Shown here in pieces: positions 11,837 through 21,378 of a stretch of DNA of 64,000 nucleotides. Each line of letters begins with the position of its first letter. Position 1 is the first letter of the stretch. The stretch comes from Pedococcus sp031456495 (GTDB taxonomy: Bacteria; Actinomycetota; Actinomycetes; Actinomycetales; Dermatophilaceae): contig NZ_JAVDUW010000001.1 of NCBI RefSeq assembly GCF_031456495.1, positions 992,001 through 1,056,000 on the forward strand. Direction: 5' to 3'. Under the pieces are notes generated by a model that ran no database searches, was not told the DNA's origin, and saw nothing but the letters and a program-made list of their open reading frames with translations. The position numbers and the translations under genes are program-made.

Positions 11837-13464
11837 GGCTGCGGGACCAGGCTGCGCGGCACCGCCTCACCGAAGGCCACCGCACCGAAGCTCTCGTCGG
11901 TGCGGTCGGCCCCGACGAGCATGGCGAACGGCAGGGCGAGCCCGGCCGCCCTCACCAGCTCGGCGGTGGTCTCGAGCAGCTCGGCCGAGGAGTCGCCTGC
12001 GGTGACCAGGGGGACCACCTGGCAGACCCAGGACCGCAGGTGCTCGGCGTCGATGCCGGGGTCGACCTCGACGAGCGCCAGCACGACGTCCGCCTGCTCC
12101 CACGCCTCGCGCCAGGGCACGTCGTCGGGCAGGTCCACCGGTCCGCCACGCAGGGCTGCCGGTCCCGTCGCGAGGGCCGGGACCCCGGTGGGACGGAAGA
12201 CCACCGCTCCCGGTGCGCTCGACCCCGTCTGGCCCCGGGGCGCGCGCCGGCCGGTGCCACGGCGCCGCGCGAGCGCGCCGGAGGCGCTGAGGTCCACGAC
12301 GAACGGGGTCCGGCCCCGCGCGCGCAGGCTGGCGTCCAGCGAGTCGACGACCGCGGCGGCGATCCTGGGGTCGCCGATGGCCGCCAGGGCGACGCCGTGC
12401 GTCGGACCGGTCGCCGCGAGCAGCCGCCCGCCGTCAGGAGGCGCCGACTCCTCGAGCAGGGTCTCCAGCCCCCTGACGAGGACGTCGAGGTCCCCGCGCC
12501 GGGTGCCGACGTCACTCGTGGCGCGCCGGCGCCCGCGGAGGCGGCGCACCAGTCGTGAGTGCGACGCGACGCTGTACCGGACGGGGGCGTTCATCGCGAG
12601 GGCCACGTCCTCGCGGCGGCGCACCTTGGTCGACGTGAGGGCGCGGAACAGCACGAACCCCACCCCCAGTGCCGTGCCGCCGATGAGGCCGGAGACGAGG
12701 TCGAGGGCCGCCGTGCGCTTGAGCGAGCCCTTCACGGGCTGGGCCGCGTCGATCACGTGGGTCGAGGACACGGCCGCGTCGGTCGTGAGGGCGGCATCGG
12801 CGATCGACTGCTGCATGTCGTAGATCTGGGACTCGAGCTGGCTGCGACGCGTCAGCAGCTCGGTGGCGCGGGTCTGGTTGCCGCCCTCCTGGCTCGCCGT
12901 GGCGTACTGCGCGTTGATCTGCGACACCTCTTTCTCCATCGCGGCCACGCGCGCCTGGTAGCCGTTCACCAGGCCGCTGCTCAGCGAGCGCAGCTGGGTG
13001 GCACGGAAGTCGAGGTACACCGACGTGAGGGCGGCCGCACGCTTGACGGCCGACTCGGTGTCGGGGGCCGACACCGTGATGGTGAGGACCTCGGTCGTCA
13101 CCGGCTCGGCCGTGATCGTGGCGCGGAAGGCCTCCGGCGTCAGCGGCAGGTCCAGCTTGGCCACGGTCCGGGCCGACACCTCCCGGGTCGTCAGCAGGCT
13201 CACGTCCGTCGACATGGCCGACTGCGCCTCCATGTTCGCCGGGTGGGCCATGAGCAGGCTCACCGAGCCCTGGCTGGGCGGGGGCACGAGGACGACGAGC
13301 GCCAGCCCGACCAGGGCGCCGGCCGCGGACACCGAGGCCCAGGTGCGCCAGTCGCGGCGCAGGGAGTTGCGCAGGTAGTGCCAGGTGCCCATGAGGGGGC
13401 GGGGCGCACCCGTCAGGTCGGCGTCCCCGTCCTCGTCCTGGATCCGCCAGGTGGCGTCGATCAC
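11833..13464 (-). CDS. Wzz-like chain-length determinant with degenerate cytosolic ATPase domain (second copy)
   Basis: A 543-aa polysaccharide co-polymerase. A membrane segment near residues 43-62 (SAAGALVGLALVVLVPPP), a periplasmic region with coiled-coil character (about 155-225), and a second membrane segment near 250-270 (ALDLVSGLIGGTALGVGF) are visible. The C-terminal 250 residues lie where a bacterial tyrosine autokinase would, but the Walker A position reads ATGPTHGVALAAIG, with no GKT/GKS, and there is no Tyr cluster at the end. It would control chain length together with the wzy-like protein. The GTG at 13464 overlaps the stop of the upstream Wzz-like gene as GTGA. It is related to that neighbour and probably arose by duplication. 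Confidence 0.8.
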   Translation of the reverse strand: MIDATWRIQDEDGDADLTGAPRPLMGTWHYLRNSLRRDWRTWASVSAAGALVGLALVVLVPPPSQGSVSLLMAHPANMEAQSAMSTDVSLLTTREVSARTVAKLDLPLTPEAFRATITAEPVTTEVLTITVSAPDTESAVKRAAALTSVYLDFRATQLRSLSSGLVNGYQARVAAMEKEVSQINAQYATASQEGGNQTRATELLTRRSQLESQIYDMQQSIADAALTTDAAVSSTHVIDAAQPVKGSLKRTAALDLVSGLIGGTALGVGFVLFRALTSTKVRRREDVALAMNAPVRYSVASHSRLVRRLRGRRRATSDVGTRRGDLDVLVRGLETLLEESAPPDGGRLLAATGPTHGVALAAIGDPRIAAAVVDSLDASLRARGRTPFVVDLSASGALARRRGTGRRAPRGQTGSSAPGAVVFRPTGVPALATGPAALRGGPVDLPDDVPWREAWEQADVVLALVEVDPGIDAEHLRSWVCQVVPLVTAGDSSAELLETTAELVRAAGLALPFAMLVGADRTDESFGAVAFGEAVPRSLVPQP

Positions 13465-15050
13465 CGCAGCCTCCTGCGTGCGTCGAGGGCGGTCGCCTCA
13501 CCGGCGACCTCAGAGCCGGTCATGAGCGAGGGCAGCACGACGTGCTGGGCCCGCTCGGCGGGCGCCAGGCGACCCGTCGTGCGGTCGAGCGGGTCGGCGT
13601 CGACGACGACGATGCGGTCGATGGGGTGGCCCGAGTCGTCGGCGGCGAGCGCCGCCCGGGCGAGCTCGTCGGCCGTGGCCGCTCCCGCGGTGACGGCGAG
13701 CAGGACCGCTGCCCGGTCCGAGCCCTTGAGCTGCACGTGCGGCCGGACCCGGTCGATCACCGCCAGGTCCACGGACAGGTCCCCGGTGGCGTGGGCGCTG
13801 GCGCGTGTGTCCACCGAGAGACCGGGTCGGGGCTGCGCCTCGGTCGGTATGCCGGCGCAGGCGGCCCACAGCGGGTCACCCGCATCGTGGGTCTGCGCCG
13901 TGACGAGCCGGGTCCGCAGACCCGTCGAGGCTGCGAACGAGGCGAGCTGCGGGCCGATGGCGAGCGCCCGCATGTCCCCCGCAAGGGTGATGACGACGAC
14001 GTGCGAGGGGCCGGCGCCCGTGTCGGGCTCCGGGACGAGGCTCCCGGGGTGCCCGGGCGTGAGCAGGCGCACGACCTGCCGCAGCGTCCACATCTCGACG
14101 TTGTCGGGCGTGTAGGCGCCGATCAGGGTGGTCCAGGCCGCCACCGACTTCGGGGCCCGGCTGCGCAGGGACGCGACGACCGGGATGCCCACCGCGTCGG
14201 CAATCTCGTCCCGGGAGCGCATGCTGCGCTCGCGACGGCCCCGCACCACGATGACCCCGGCCACGACGAGGAGGTCCAGGCCTGCCCCCGCGAGGCCGTT
14301 CAGCCCCATGCGCAGCGCGAGCGGGGTCCGCTGCGCCGGCGACGCCTGCTGGATGACGCTCGCGCTGGGGGCCGCCGAGGTGTCGCCGCTGCCGGCGCCC
14401 GCGGCCTCCTTCTCGATCTGGTCGAGCTGCAGCACGAGGTTGGCCTGCTGGGCCGTCAGCTCGGCGAGCGCCGCGGCATCCGCCCGGCCGGCCGTCGACG
14501 TCGGGGACTCGGTGCCGATGCGCGTCTGCGCGTCCTTGATCTCGCGCGTGACCGAGTCCAGGCTCGACTTGAGCGTGGTGGACCGCTCGTTCAGCGCGCT
14601 CTTCTTGTCCTGGGTCAGGGAGTTCGCGGCGTCCTTGAGGTACTGCAGCTCGGCGTTGGCAACGGCGTTGGCCAGGGCCTGGGCTCGGGCCGGTGTCGCG
14701 CCAGTCGCGGTGATGGTGAGCACGTCCGTCGTCGGCGACTCGACGGTCACGAGACGCGAGACCTGCTCGCCGTGCAGGGGCGGCGACAGCGCCTGTCCCG
14801 CCGGGCCGAGGACGGCCTGGCTCTGGGCGATGGCGACCTGGGTGTCGATGCTGTGGCTCGAGGCCGCAGCGTTCGACCCGGGGGCCGCGGACGGGAGGAG
14901 CACCATGCTCGTGCTCGTGTATGCCGGGGGCTGCACGTAGGCGGTGGCGGCACCGCCCGCGGCACCCAGCGCCGCTGCTGCGACGAGGACACCGGCGCGG
15001 CGGCGCAGGATGGCCCACGTCGACCGGAGGTCGATCACCTGCTCGCTCAT
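13461..15050 (-). CDS. Wzz-like chain-length determinant with degenerate cytosolic ATPase domain (first copy)
   Basis: A 529-aa paralogue of the following gene. It begins MSEQVIDLRSTWAILRRRAG, has a membrane segment at about 18-38, a Wzz periplasmic domain with a Gln/Lys/Glu-rich coiled coil (about 130-220), a Pro/Gly-bearing second membrane segment (about 255-280) and a cytosolic Rossmann-like domain. In that domain SHVVVITLAGDMRALAIGPQ replaces a Walker A loop, so ATP binding as in Wzc kinases is unlikely. The ATG at 15050 overlaps the heparinase gene stop as ATGA. Two chain-length proteins in one locus might form a heteromer or give two chain lengths. Confidence 0.8.
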   Translation of the reverse strand: MSEQVIDLRSTWAILRRRAGVLVAAAALGAAGGAATAYVQPPAYTSTSMVLLPSAAPGSNAAASSHSIDTQVAIAQSQAVLGPAGQALSPPLHGEQVSRLVTVESPTTDVLTITATGATPARAQALANAVANAELQYLKDAANSLTQDKKSALNERSTTLKSSLDSVTREIKDAQTRIGTESPTSTAGRADAAALAELTAQQANLVLQLDQIEKEAAGAGSGDTSAAPSASVIQQASPAQRTPLALRMGLNGLAGAGLDLLVVAGVIVVRGRRERSMRSRDEIADAVGIPVVASLRSRAPKSVAAWTTLIGAYTPDNVEMWTLRQVVRLLTPGHPGSLVPEPDTGAGPSHVVVITLAGDMRALAIGPQLASFAASTGLRTRLVTAQTHDAGDPLWAACAGIPTEAQPRPGLSVDTRASAHATGDLSVDLAVIDRVRPHVQLKGSDRAAVLLAVTAGAATADELARAALAADDSGHPIDRIVVVDADPLDRTTGRLAPAERAQHVVLPSLMTGSEVAGEATALDARRRLR

Positions 15051-17149
15051 CGCCGTCCTTCCTGCCGGGTCGTTGTGGGTGTCCGGGTGCCGCCGTCGGT
15101 CGCGCCGACCAGCTGGTGCGTCGCCTCGATGTCGCGGGTCGCTGCGAGGTCGAGCGTGGTGGTCAGGACGAGCTCCCCGTCCAGCGAGCCGGAGCCGACC
15201 AGGGTGGTGGCCGGGACCCGCTCCCCGAACCGGGGTGAGTACCAGCCGAGCACCGGGTCCGTCCCGCCGCGGTGGGCGGTCCAGCCCAGCTCCCCGGGGA
15301 GCCGCAGCCGAGCGGTTCCGCGGCCGGAGGGGCCGTCCCAGGACAGCTCGGCGACAGGGCCGTCGAGCGCAACCTCCACGTCGGGGCCGAGGTGCCAGGC
15401 GAGCCGCACGGCGTGCGGGCGCGAGGACGTCAGGGTGTCGCGCACGGTGAGCAGCCGCCCCCGCGTGTCGAGCCGGACCTGCCGGTCGTGGCGCAGCGCC
15501 GGGTCCAGCCTTCGGTAGCCGGTGTGGTGCGCCGACCAGGCCTGCACCTCGCCGTCGAGGTCGCACTCGTCGACCACCGCGTCCGTGCGGGTCGACCACA
15601 GGAACGGGCCGCCTTCGACCGACTGGCTCTGCCCGTCGACCTCGATCGTGTTGTGCGCCACCGTGGAGCGGAAGTACGACCGCCACTGCGGCTCGCCGTG
15701 GTAGCAGTAGGTGCCGGGGTCCGCGAGCAGGTCCACACCGTCGCACCGGACCTCGACCGACAGCGCGTCGGCGTGGCCGTGGGCCGCCATCGCGCCGAAC
15801 CCCTGCGGTCCCCCGTCGCAGCGGCACCAGATCTCGGGAGCGCCGTCCCGCGTCCGCAGCAGGTGGAAGCCGGCGTCGGCGAACTGCACGGGCGCACGGT
15901 CCGGCCGGCCGGCGACGGGGTGCTCCTGCGCCGACCCGGCCAGCGAGCCGAGCAGCACCGAGCCCACGGTTGCAGGCACCGGCTGCCACCACGGCCGGGG
16001 TCCGACGACCGCCGCACCCCACGCCAGCAGCGAGGCCCACGGGTCGCGCTCGGGGTCGTCGACGACCAGGCCGCGGCCCTCGTCACCGTCTCCCTGGCGC
16101 GGGGGCCGTCCGGTGCTGTCGACCATCGCGGCAGCCGCGTCGAGGGAGGAGGCCAGCAGACGGCGGGTGCCGGCACCCAGCGGCTCCCCCGCCGCGTCCG
16201 CCTCGACCAGGCCCAGCAGGCCCAGCTCGGCGACGAAGCGGTGGTAGTCGCTGGCCTGCTCCCGGTTCACGCCGCTGGGGAAGGTGTTGGCCCGCAACGA
16301 GGACTCGAGGCTGGCGGCCGCGGACCGGCGCCACCGGCCGCTCTCCTCGAACCACGGGAACGCGCACGCCGCGGAGAGCCGGCCGACCGCCTCGGCGACG
16401 AGGTGGTTGTTCGAGGAGGAGCCCCGGCTCCGGAAGGCGGCGAGGTACTCCTGGTGCCAGCGCAGCTGCCGCAGGGCGTCGGGGTTGTCCTCGAACAGGG
16501 CGGGCGCACCGGCCCAGCCGTCGAGCAGCCGCCGCACCCACACCCAGCTCACGAGGCGGGTGCCCAGCTCGATCCCGCTGGTCCAGTGGATGCCAGACAG
16601 GAACGGGTTGGCCGCCCACCAGGACCGGAGCTGGCGGTCCACGGCCACGGCATACCGGTCGTCGCCGGTGAGCCACCACGCAGCGGCGAGCACGGTGAGG
16701 TGGTGGTGCCGCGACAGCTCCCACACGGACTTCACGTTGCCTGTGACGGACTCGTCCCTGTGGTCGACGCGGAAGGCGAGCAGGTCCTGCGGTGCGCGCC
16801 GCCCGGTCACGGGGTCGGCGAACCAGTCGGGGTCGGCGACGTCCGGGCGCGGCACGCCGAGGACCAGCCAGTGCCCGGCGAGGATGCCCTCGGCCGCAGC
16901 GAGGACGGCCTCCCGTGCGGCGGCGGGCACGTCCTCGCGCGTGCCGGCCGGCACGGTCGAGGTGAACCGACGCCGGCCGAGGACCCCTGGGACGCCGTCG
17001 ACATCGGCACCGCCGGGCGGGACGGCTCCGGGGGCGACCCGGCGACGCGCCCACGCGAGCTGCCGGGCGCGGTCACCGACGCGCGCACCGACCTCGCCGG
17101 GCGACATCGCGCGCAGCCGGCGGGCGTACCAGGACAGGGACCTGCTCAC
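15047..17149 (-). CDS. Heparinase II/III family polysaccharide lyase-like protein
   Basis: A 700-aa protein with an alpha/alpha-toroid N-terminal half and a beta-sheet C-terminal half (heparinase II/III-like). Catalytic-type elements are seen: SSNNHLVAEAVG near residue 250, the Tyr-bearing ASDYHRFVAELG near 300, and AAHGHADALSVEV near 455, followed by LLADPGTYCYHG. No signal peptide is evident, so it may act in the cytoplasm or use an unrecognised export route. The GTG at 17149 overlaps the stop of the oxidoreductase as GTGA. Pairing with a bidomain oxidoreductase is typical of exopolysaccharide loci, where the partner's role is unproven. It could trim or degrade a uronic-acid polymer. Confidence 0.88.
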   Translation of the reverse strand: MSRSLSWYARRLRAMSPGEVGARVGDRARQLAWARRRVAPGAVPPGGADVDGVPGVLGRRRFTSTVPAGTREDVPAAAREAVLAAAEGILAGHWLVLGVPRPDVADPDWFADPVTGRRAPQDLLAFRVDHRDESVTGNVKSVWELSRHHHLTVLAAAWWLTGDDRYAVAVDRQLRSWWAANPFLSGIHWTSGIELGTRLVSWVWVRRLLDGWAGAPALFEDNPDALRQLRWHQEYLAAFRSRGSSSNNHLVAEAVGRLSAACAFPWFEESGRWRRSAAASLESSLRANTFPSGVNREQASDYHRFVAELGLLGLVEADAAGEPLGAGTRRLLASSLDAAAAMVDSTGRPPRQGDGDEGRGLVVDDPERDPWASLLAWGAAVVGPRPWWQPVPATVGSVLLGSLAGSAQEHPVAGRPDRAPVQFADAGFHLLRTRDGAPEIWCRCDGGPQGFGAMAAHGHADALSVEVRCDGVDLLADPGTYCYHGEPQWRSYFRSTVAHNTIEVDGQSQSVEGGPFLWSTRTDAVVDECDLDGEVQAWSAHHTGYRRLDPALRHDRQVRLDTRGRLLTVRDTLTSSRPHAVRLAWHLGPDVEVALDGPVAELSWDGPSGRGTARLRLPGELGWTAHRGGTDPVLGWYSPRFGERVPATTLVGSGSLDGELVLTTTLDLAATRDIEATHQLVGATDGGTRTPTTTRQEGRR

Positions 17150-19347
17150 AGCTTGACCGGCCCCCCTGAGGTCAGGCTCTCCTCGACCGCGATCGTGGCG
17201 AGGGTCGTGGAGACCAGCGAGTCCAGGCCGATCGGCATCGGGGCCCCGGTCCGGACCGCCTCGACGAACGCGGCCACCTCGGCGCGCTGGCCCTTGTCCT
17301 GGCCCGCGTAGGACCGCTTGACGTCCTTGCCGGACCGGCTCCAGACCGTGGCGCGGGTGAAGTTGTCGAGCCGGGCGTTGCGGCCCGCCCCGGAGACGTC
17401 CATCGTCTCCTTCGGGAAGCGGGCGTTGCCGTCCGTGGCGTACGTCAGGGTCGCCAGCGAGCCGTCGGCGTACCGCAGGGTGGCCTGCAGGTCTGCGCCG
17501 TCGCCCGTCTGGAACGCGGTCACCTCCACCGGTGCCGACCCGATCCACGCACCGACGGTGTCGATGAAGTGGCCGCCCTCGCCGAGGAAGCGGGACCCTT
17601 CCTGCTCCTCGTTGAGGTACCAGCTGCCCGACGAGAGCTCGCCGGCGTTGACGAGGTAGCGCACGCTCACCGGTCCGGCCGTCGGGCCGAACCGCCGCCG
17701 CAGGTCGGTGAACAGTGGGGCGAACCTGCGGTTGAAGCCGACCATGACCCGGTCGTTCCCGGTGCGGTCGACGGTCTCCAGCACCCGGTCGACCTGCTCG
17801 GCGGTCAGCGCCAGCGGCTTCTCGACGAACACCGCCTTGCCTGCCTCGAGCGCACGGCAGACGAAGTCGGCGTGCGAGTGGTGCCGCGTGACGACGAAGA
17901 CGGCGTCGATGGCGGGGTCCTCGAGCACGCTCGAGGCGTCGGTCGTCAGGGCACGGAAGCCGAACTTGCGCTGCGCGTTCACCGCCGACAGGGACCGGGT
18001 GGTCGCCACGGTGCCGAGCGTGGCGGCGGGCAGCTTCGCGAGGTGCGGCAGCAGCATCGAGCTGGCGTACGCGCCCGCGCCGATGAAGCCCAGCCGCACC
18101 GTCCCGCTGTCCGTGCCGGTGCCGGTCCGCTGCGACGTGCCGGCCGTCCGCGGTGCAGCCACGGTGCGGGTGTGTGCCGTGGCCGGCGCCGCCGCGGCCG
18201 GCGCCTGGTCGGCGGCCTCCGGGTACTCGAAGAGGAAGCCGATGCCCTTCAGCGAGCCGTCGCGCAGCTGTCCGTAGACCGACTCGGCGTCGGCGATCGG
18301 GTGCGTCCCGGACACCAGCGGGCCGACGTCGACCGAGCCCGCGGCGAGGAGCTGCAGGAAGCACTCGAGGTTGCGGCGCTCGGTCCACCGGACGTAGCCG
18401 GCCGGGTAGTCGACGCCCTCGAGCTCGTACCGGTCGTCGTAGCGGCCCGGTCCGTAGGAGCGCGAGAACCGGACGTCGAGCTCCTTCTCGTAGTAGGCGT
18501 TCCACGGCAGGTCGAGCTTGGTCTTGCCGATGTCCACCACGCGCGCGCGGTCGCGGGCGATCCGGGCGGCGAGCTCCACCGGGCCGTTGCTGTCGCCGCC
18601 GGCGGCGAGGAAGACGTGGTCGGCGCCCAGGCCGCCGGTCGCGGCGGCGATCGCGCGCTCGAGCGCGACGCCGCCCTCGCCGTCGGGCGTCCCGCTCGCG
18701 ATGGCGCCGGCCTCCTCGGCCATGGCGCAGCGTGCGGGCACGGTGTCGACACCGACCACACGGACCCCCGACGCGACGAGCAGCCGGACGACGAGCTGGC
18801 CGATGAGGCCGAGGCCGATGACGCACGCGAGCTCGCCGAGCTGCGGCTCGCTGCGACGCACGCCCTGCATGGCGATGGCACCGACCGTGGCGAAGGCCGC
18901 GTGCTCGGGGGCGACACCGTCGGGGACTCGGACGCACAGGTTGCGCGGCACCCAGTTGAGCTCGGCGTGGAGCGCGAACTCGTTGCCGGCCGCGGCCACG
19001 AGGTCGCCGACCGCGAACTCCTCCGCGCCGGCGCCCACCTCGACGACGACCCCGCACAGCGAGTAGCCCAGCGGGGTGTAGCTGTCGAGGGTGTTGATGG
19101 CCTTCTTGTAGGTGGCGACCGGACCCTGCTGGGCCATCGAGTCGAGCACCTTCTTGACCTGGTCGGGCCGGGCGCGCGCCTTGCCCAGCAGCGACAGCCG
19201 CGCCTCGGTCACCTTCATCATCTCGGTGCCCGTGGAGATGAGCGAGAACAGCGAGCGGACCAGCACACCCCCCGGCTTGCACGACGGCACCGGGACGTCG
19301 AGCACCGTCAGCTCGCCCGACCGGTAGTTCTGTGCGACCTGCTTCAC
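17146..19347 (-). CDS. Bidomain oxidoreductase: medium-chain dehydrogenase fused to Gfo/Idh/MocA
   Basis: A 733-aa fusion. Residues 1 to about 370 are a zinc-alcohol-dehydrogenase-like (MDR) domain with SLISTGTEMMKV and the NAD-binding VIGLGLIGQLVVRLL. An Ala/Thr-rich linker (about 372-412) follows. Residues 413-733 are a Gfo/Idh/MocA dehydrogenase with LGFIGAGAYASSMLLPHL, FVEKPLALT and GEGGHFIDTVGAWIG. Both halves would use NAD(P), presumably on a sugar or sugar nucleotide. The start is a GTG at 19347 with AGGGGG upstream. It is coupled to the heparinase-like gene. A stretch of tandem repeats fills the 112 nt between it and the asnB-like gene, so its translation could depend on repeat number. 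Confidence 0.9.
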   Translation of the reverse strand: MKQVAQNYRSGELTVLDVPVPSCKPGGVLVRSLFSLISTGTEMMKVTEARLSLLGKARARPDQVKKVLDSMAQQGPVATYKKAINTLDSYTPLGYSLCGVVVEVGAGAEEFAVGDLVAAAGNEFALHAELNWVPRNLCVRVPDGVAPEHAAFATVGAIAMQGVRRSEPQLGELACVIGLGLIGQLVVRLLVASGVRVVGVDTVPARCAMAEEAGAIASGTPDGEGGVALERAIAAATGGLGADHVFLAAGGDSNGPVELAARIARDRARVVDIGKTKLDLPWNAYYEKELDVRFSRSYGPGRYDDRYELEGVDYPAGYVRWTERRNLECFLQLLAAGSVDVGPLVSGTHPIADAESVYGQLRDGSLKGIGFLFEYPEAADQAPAAAAPATAHTRTVAAPRTAGTSQRTGTGTDSGTVRLGFIGAGAYASSMLLPHLAKLPAATLGTVATTRSLSAVNAQRKFGFRALTTDASSVLEDPAIDAVFVVTRHHSHADFVCRALEAGKAVFVEKPLALTAEQVDRVLETVDRTGNDRVMVGFNRRFAPLFTDLRRRFGPTAGPVSVRYLVNAGELSSGSWYLNEEQEGSRFLGEGGHFIDTVGAWIGSAPVEVTAFQTGDGADLQATLRYADGSLATLTYATDGNARFPKETMDVSGAGRNARLDNFTRATVWSRSGKDVKRSYAGQDKGQRAEVAAFVEAVRTGAPMPIGLDSLVSTTLATIAVEESLTSGGPVKL

Positions 19348-19362
19348 GACGCCTGCCCCCTG

Positions 19363-19431
19363 CTCGTGCTGTTCCCGCTGTCGGTGCTGTTCCTGCTGTC
19401 GGTGCTGTTCCTGCTGTCGGTGCTGTTGCAG
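19363..19431. repeat. 18-bp tandem repeat between asnB-like and oxidoreductase genes
   Basis: The unit CTGTCGGTGCTGTTCCTG (plus strand) occurs at 19378-19395 and 19396-19413, with a variant at 19414-19431 and a partial copy at 19363-19377. A weaker copy is near 19446. It fills most of the space between the asnB-like stop (19460) and the oxidoreductase GTG (19347), ending about 15 nt before that start. It reads open on the plus strand, but this is a by-product of the repeat. Confidence 0.85.
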
Positions 19432-19459
19432 CTGCCGTCGCGGCCGCTGTCGGTTCCGT

Positions 19460-21376
19460 TCATGCGGTGGCCACCCCCGAGGCCCTCACGTTGCGGTACC
19501 AGTACTCCAGGCACAGCAGCTGCCAGATCTGCTTGGACTCGTCGCGCCGACCCGAGCGCTGGTCGTCGACCAGCCGCTGCAACGGGTCCCGGCGCAGGAA
19601 GCCGGAGCCGACGAGCTCGCCGCGCAGCAGCGTGTCGTCGACCAGCTCCCTGAGGTCGTTGCCGACCCAGGCCCGCAGCGGCACACCGAAGCTCGCCTTG
19701 GGACGGTCGATGACCTCGTCGGGGAGCCAGGCGCGGGCGGCGTCCTTGAGCGCGGCCTTCTGCACGCGCCCGCGGATCTTCTCCGGCCCTGGCACCGAGA
19801 ACGCGGCCCGGAAGACCTCGATGTCGACGAACGGCACCCGCACCTCGGTCGACGCGGCCATGCTGGCGCGGTCGGTGTAGGTCAGGTTGAGCCCCACCAT
19901 GAACATCCGGGCGTCAGCCAGGCACATCCGGTCGACCTGGTGCTCGAGCGCGTTGTCCTCGTACACCTCGCGGTGCCGGTCGAGGACCCGGTCGACCGTG
20001 CCGGCCAGCGCGGGGTCGACGAGGTCGACCAGCTCGTCACGGTCGTACATCGTGTAGCTGCGCCGGAACGCCTCCTCCTCCGGCAGCTCGGCGAAGGTGA
20101 GGAACCGCTGCGCCCACCGGACGGTGCGTATGCCGCGGCCACCGACCGCGACCGGCGTCGCCCGGACGAGGGGCGCGATGACGCCTGTGCGCAACGGCGC
20201 GGGCAGCCGGCGGTACCGGGCCGTGGCGAGGGTGGCGAGGTGCTTGCGGTAGCCGCCGAAGAGCTCGTCGGCGCCCATTCCGGACAGCAGCACCTTGACG
20301 CCGGCGTCGCGTGCCGCGTCGCACATGAGGAGCGTGTTGATCGCCGCCGGGTCGCCGATCGGCTCGTCGAGGATGTCGACCATCCGCGGCAGCAGGCTGA
20401 CGACGTCCGGCCGGATCTCGATCTCGTGCAGGCGGATCCCGAGCGTGCGGGCCATGATGCGGGCGTACTTCGCGTCGTCCGGCATGGCCTCGAGCTTCTG
20501 GTCCTCGGCCCGGAACGCGATCGTGTACGCCTCGATGGACGGGTCCTGGCGGTGGGCCAGGGCCGTGATGATCGAGGAGTCGAGCCCGCCGCTGAGGAAC
20601 GACGCGACCGGGGCGTCGGACACGAGGTGCGCCTTCACGGACTCGGCCACCACCTCCCGCAGGTCGGCCTGCGGGCCGCGCGAGGCCCGCGCGGCCTCCT
20701 CGACGACGTCCCAGAAGGCGCCGGCGGACCGCGACCCGTCGCGGTGGTAGGTGCGCCACGTCCCGGGCGGCAGCTTGGAGACGCCGCGGACGGAGTCGAA
20801 CTCCTGCGGGACCCAGTAGTAGAGGGCGGAGGCGACCATCGCCTGCGGGTCGACGGTCAGCTCCCGGCCGACCGCGGCGAGGATCGCCTTGAGCTCGGAG
20901 GCGAAGACGACTCCCTCACCGCGCTCCATGACGTACAGCGGCTTGATGCCCAGCGGGTCGCGGGCGAGGGTGATCGAGCCCGTCGACGCGTCGTGGACGG
21001 CGAAGGCGAACATGCCACGCAGCCGCGCCAGCGACGCCGGCCCCCAGGCACGCCAGGCCTCCAGCACCACCTCGGTGTCCGAGCCGGTGGCGAAGCGGAT
21101 GCCGTGGTGCCGCTCGAGCTCGGACCGCAGCTCGCGGTAGTTGTAGACCTCGCCGTTGTAGCTCAGCGTCAGCCCGTCCTTGGCGAACGGCTGGTCCGAC
21201 GCGGTCGACAGGTCGATGATCGACAGCCTCCGGTGCCCCAGCACCACGGACGTCTCCGGGTCGACCAGCTCGAGCACGCCGCACGCGTCGGGACCGCGGT
21301 GGTCGATGCGCTCGACCATCGTGCTGACCACGACCTTGCCGTCGGGCTGCTGGTACGCCCCTGCCACACCGCACAC
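19460..21376 (-). CDS. Asparagine synthase (glutamine-hydrolysing)-type amidotransferase
   Basis: A 638-aa AsnB-type protein. The N-terminal class II glutaminase starts with the essential Cys2 (VCGVAGAYQ, from a GTG start), then RIDHRGPDACG, LSYNGEVYNYRELR and GSDTEVVLEAW. The synthetase half has the PP-loop SFLSGGLDSSIITAL near residue 255 and SGMGADELFGGYRKH near 365. It would release ammonia from Gln and use it with ATP to amidate a carboxylate. In polysaccharide loci such proteins often amidate uronic acids rather than aspartate, and the neighbouring AlgD-like dehydrogenase supports that here. It starts 2 nt after the upstream glycosyltransferase stop. Confidence 0.88.
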   Translation of the reverse strand: MCGVAGAYQQPDGKVVVSTMVERIDHRGPDACGVLELVDPETSVVLGHRRLSIIDLSTASDQPFAKDGLTLSYNGEVYNYRELRSELERHHGIRFATGSDTEVVLEAWRAWGPASLARLRGMFAFAVHDASTGSITLARDPLGIKPLYVMERGEGVVFASELKAILAAVGRELTVDPQAMVASALYYWVPQEFDSVRGVSKLPPGTWRTYHRDGSRSAGAFWDVVEEAARASRGPQADLREVVAESVKAHLVSDAPVASFLSGGLDSSIITALAHRQDPSIEAYTIAFRAEDQKLEAMPDDAKYARIMARTLGIRLHEIEIRPDVVSLLPRMVDILDEPIGDPAAINTLLMCDAARDAGVKVLLSGMGADELFGGYRKHLATLATARYRRLPAPLRTGVIAPLVRATPVAVGGRGIRTVRWAQRFLTFAELPEEEAFRRSYTMYDRDELVDLVDPALAGTVDRVLDRHREVYEDNALEHQVDRMCLADARMFMVGLNLTYTDRASMAASTEVRVPFVDIEVFRAAFSVPGPEKIRGRVQKAALKDAARAWLPDEVIDRPKASFGVPLRAWVGNDLRELVDDTLLRGELVGSGFLRRDPLQRLVDDQRSGRRDESKQIWQLLCLEYWYRNVRASGVATA

Positions 21377-21378
21377 GG

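Noticed and set aside
19332..19880. Plus-strand frame with VPAVGA-type peptide repeats
   Set aside because: The repeats are simply the translation of the 18-bp tandem repeat; the rest is antisense to the asnB-like gene.
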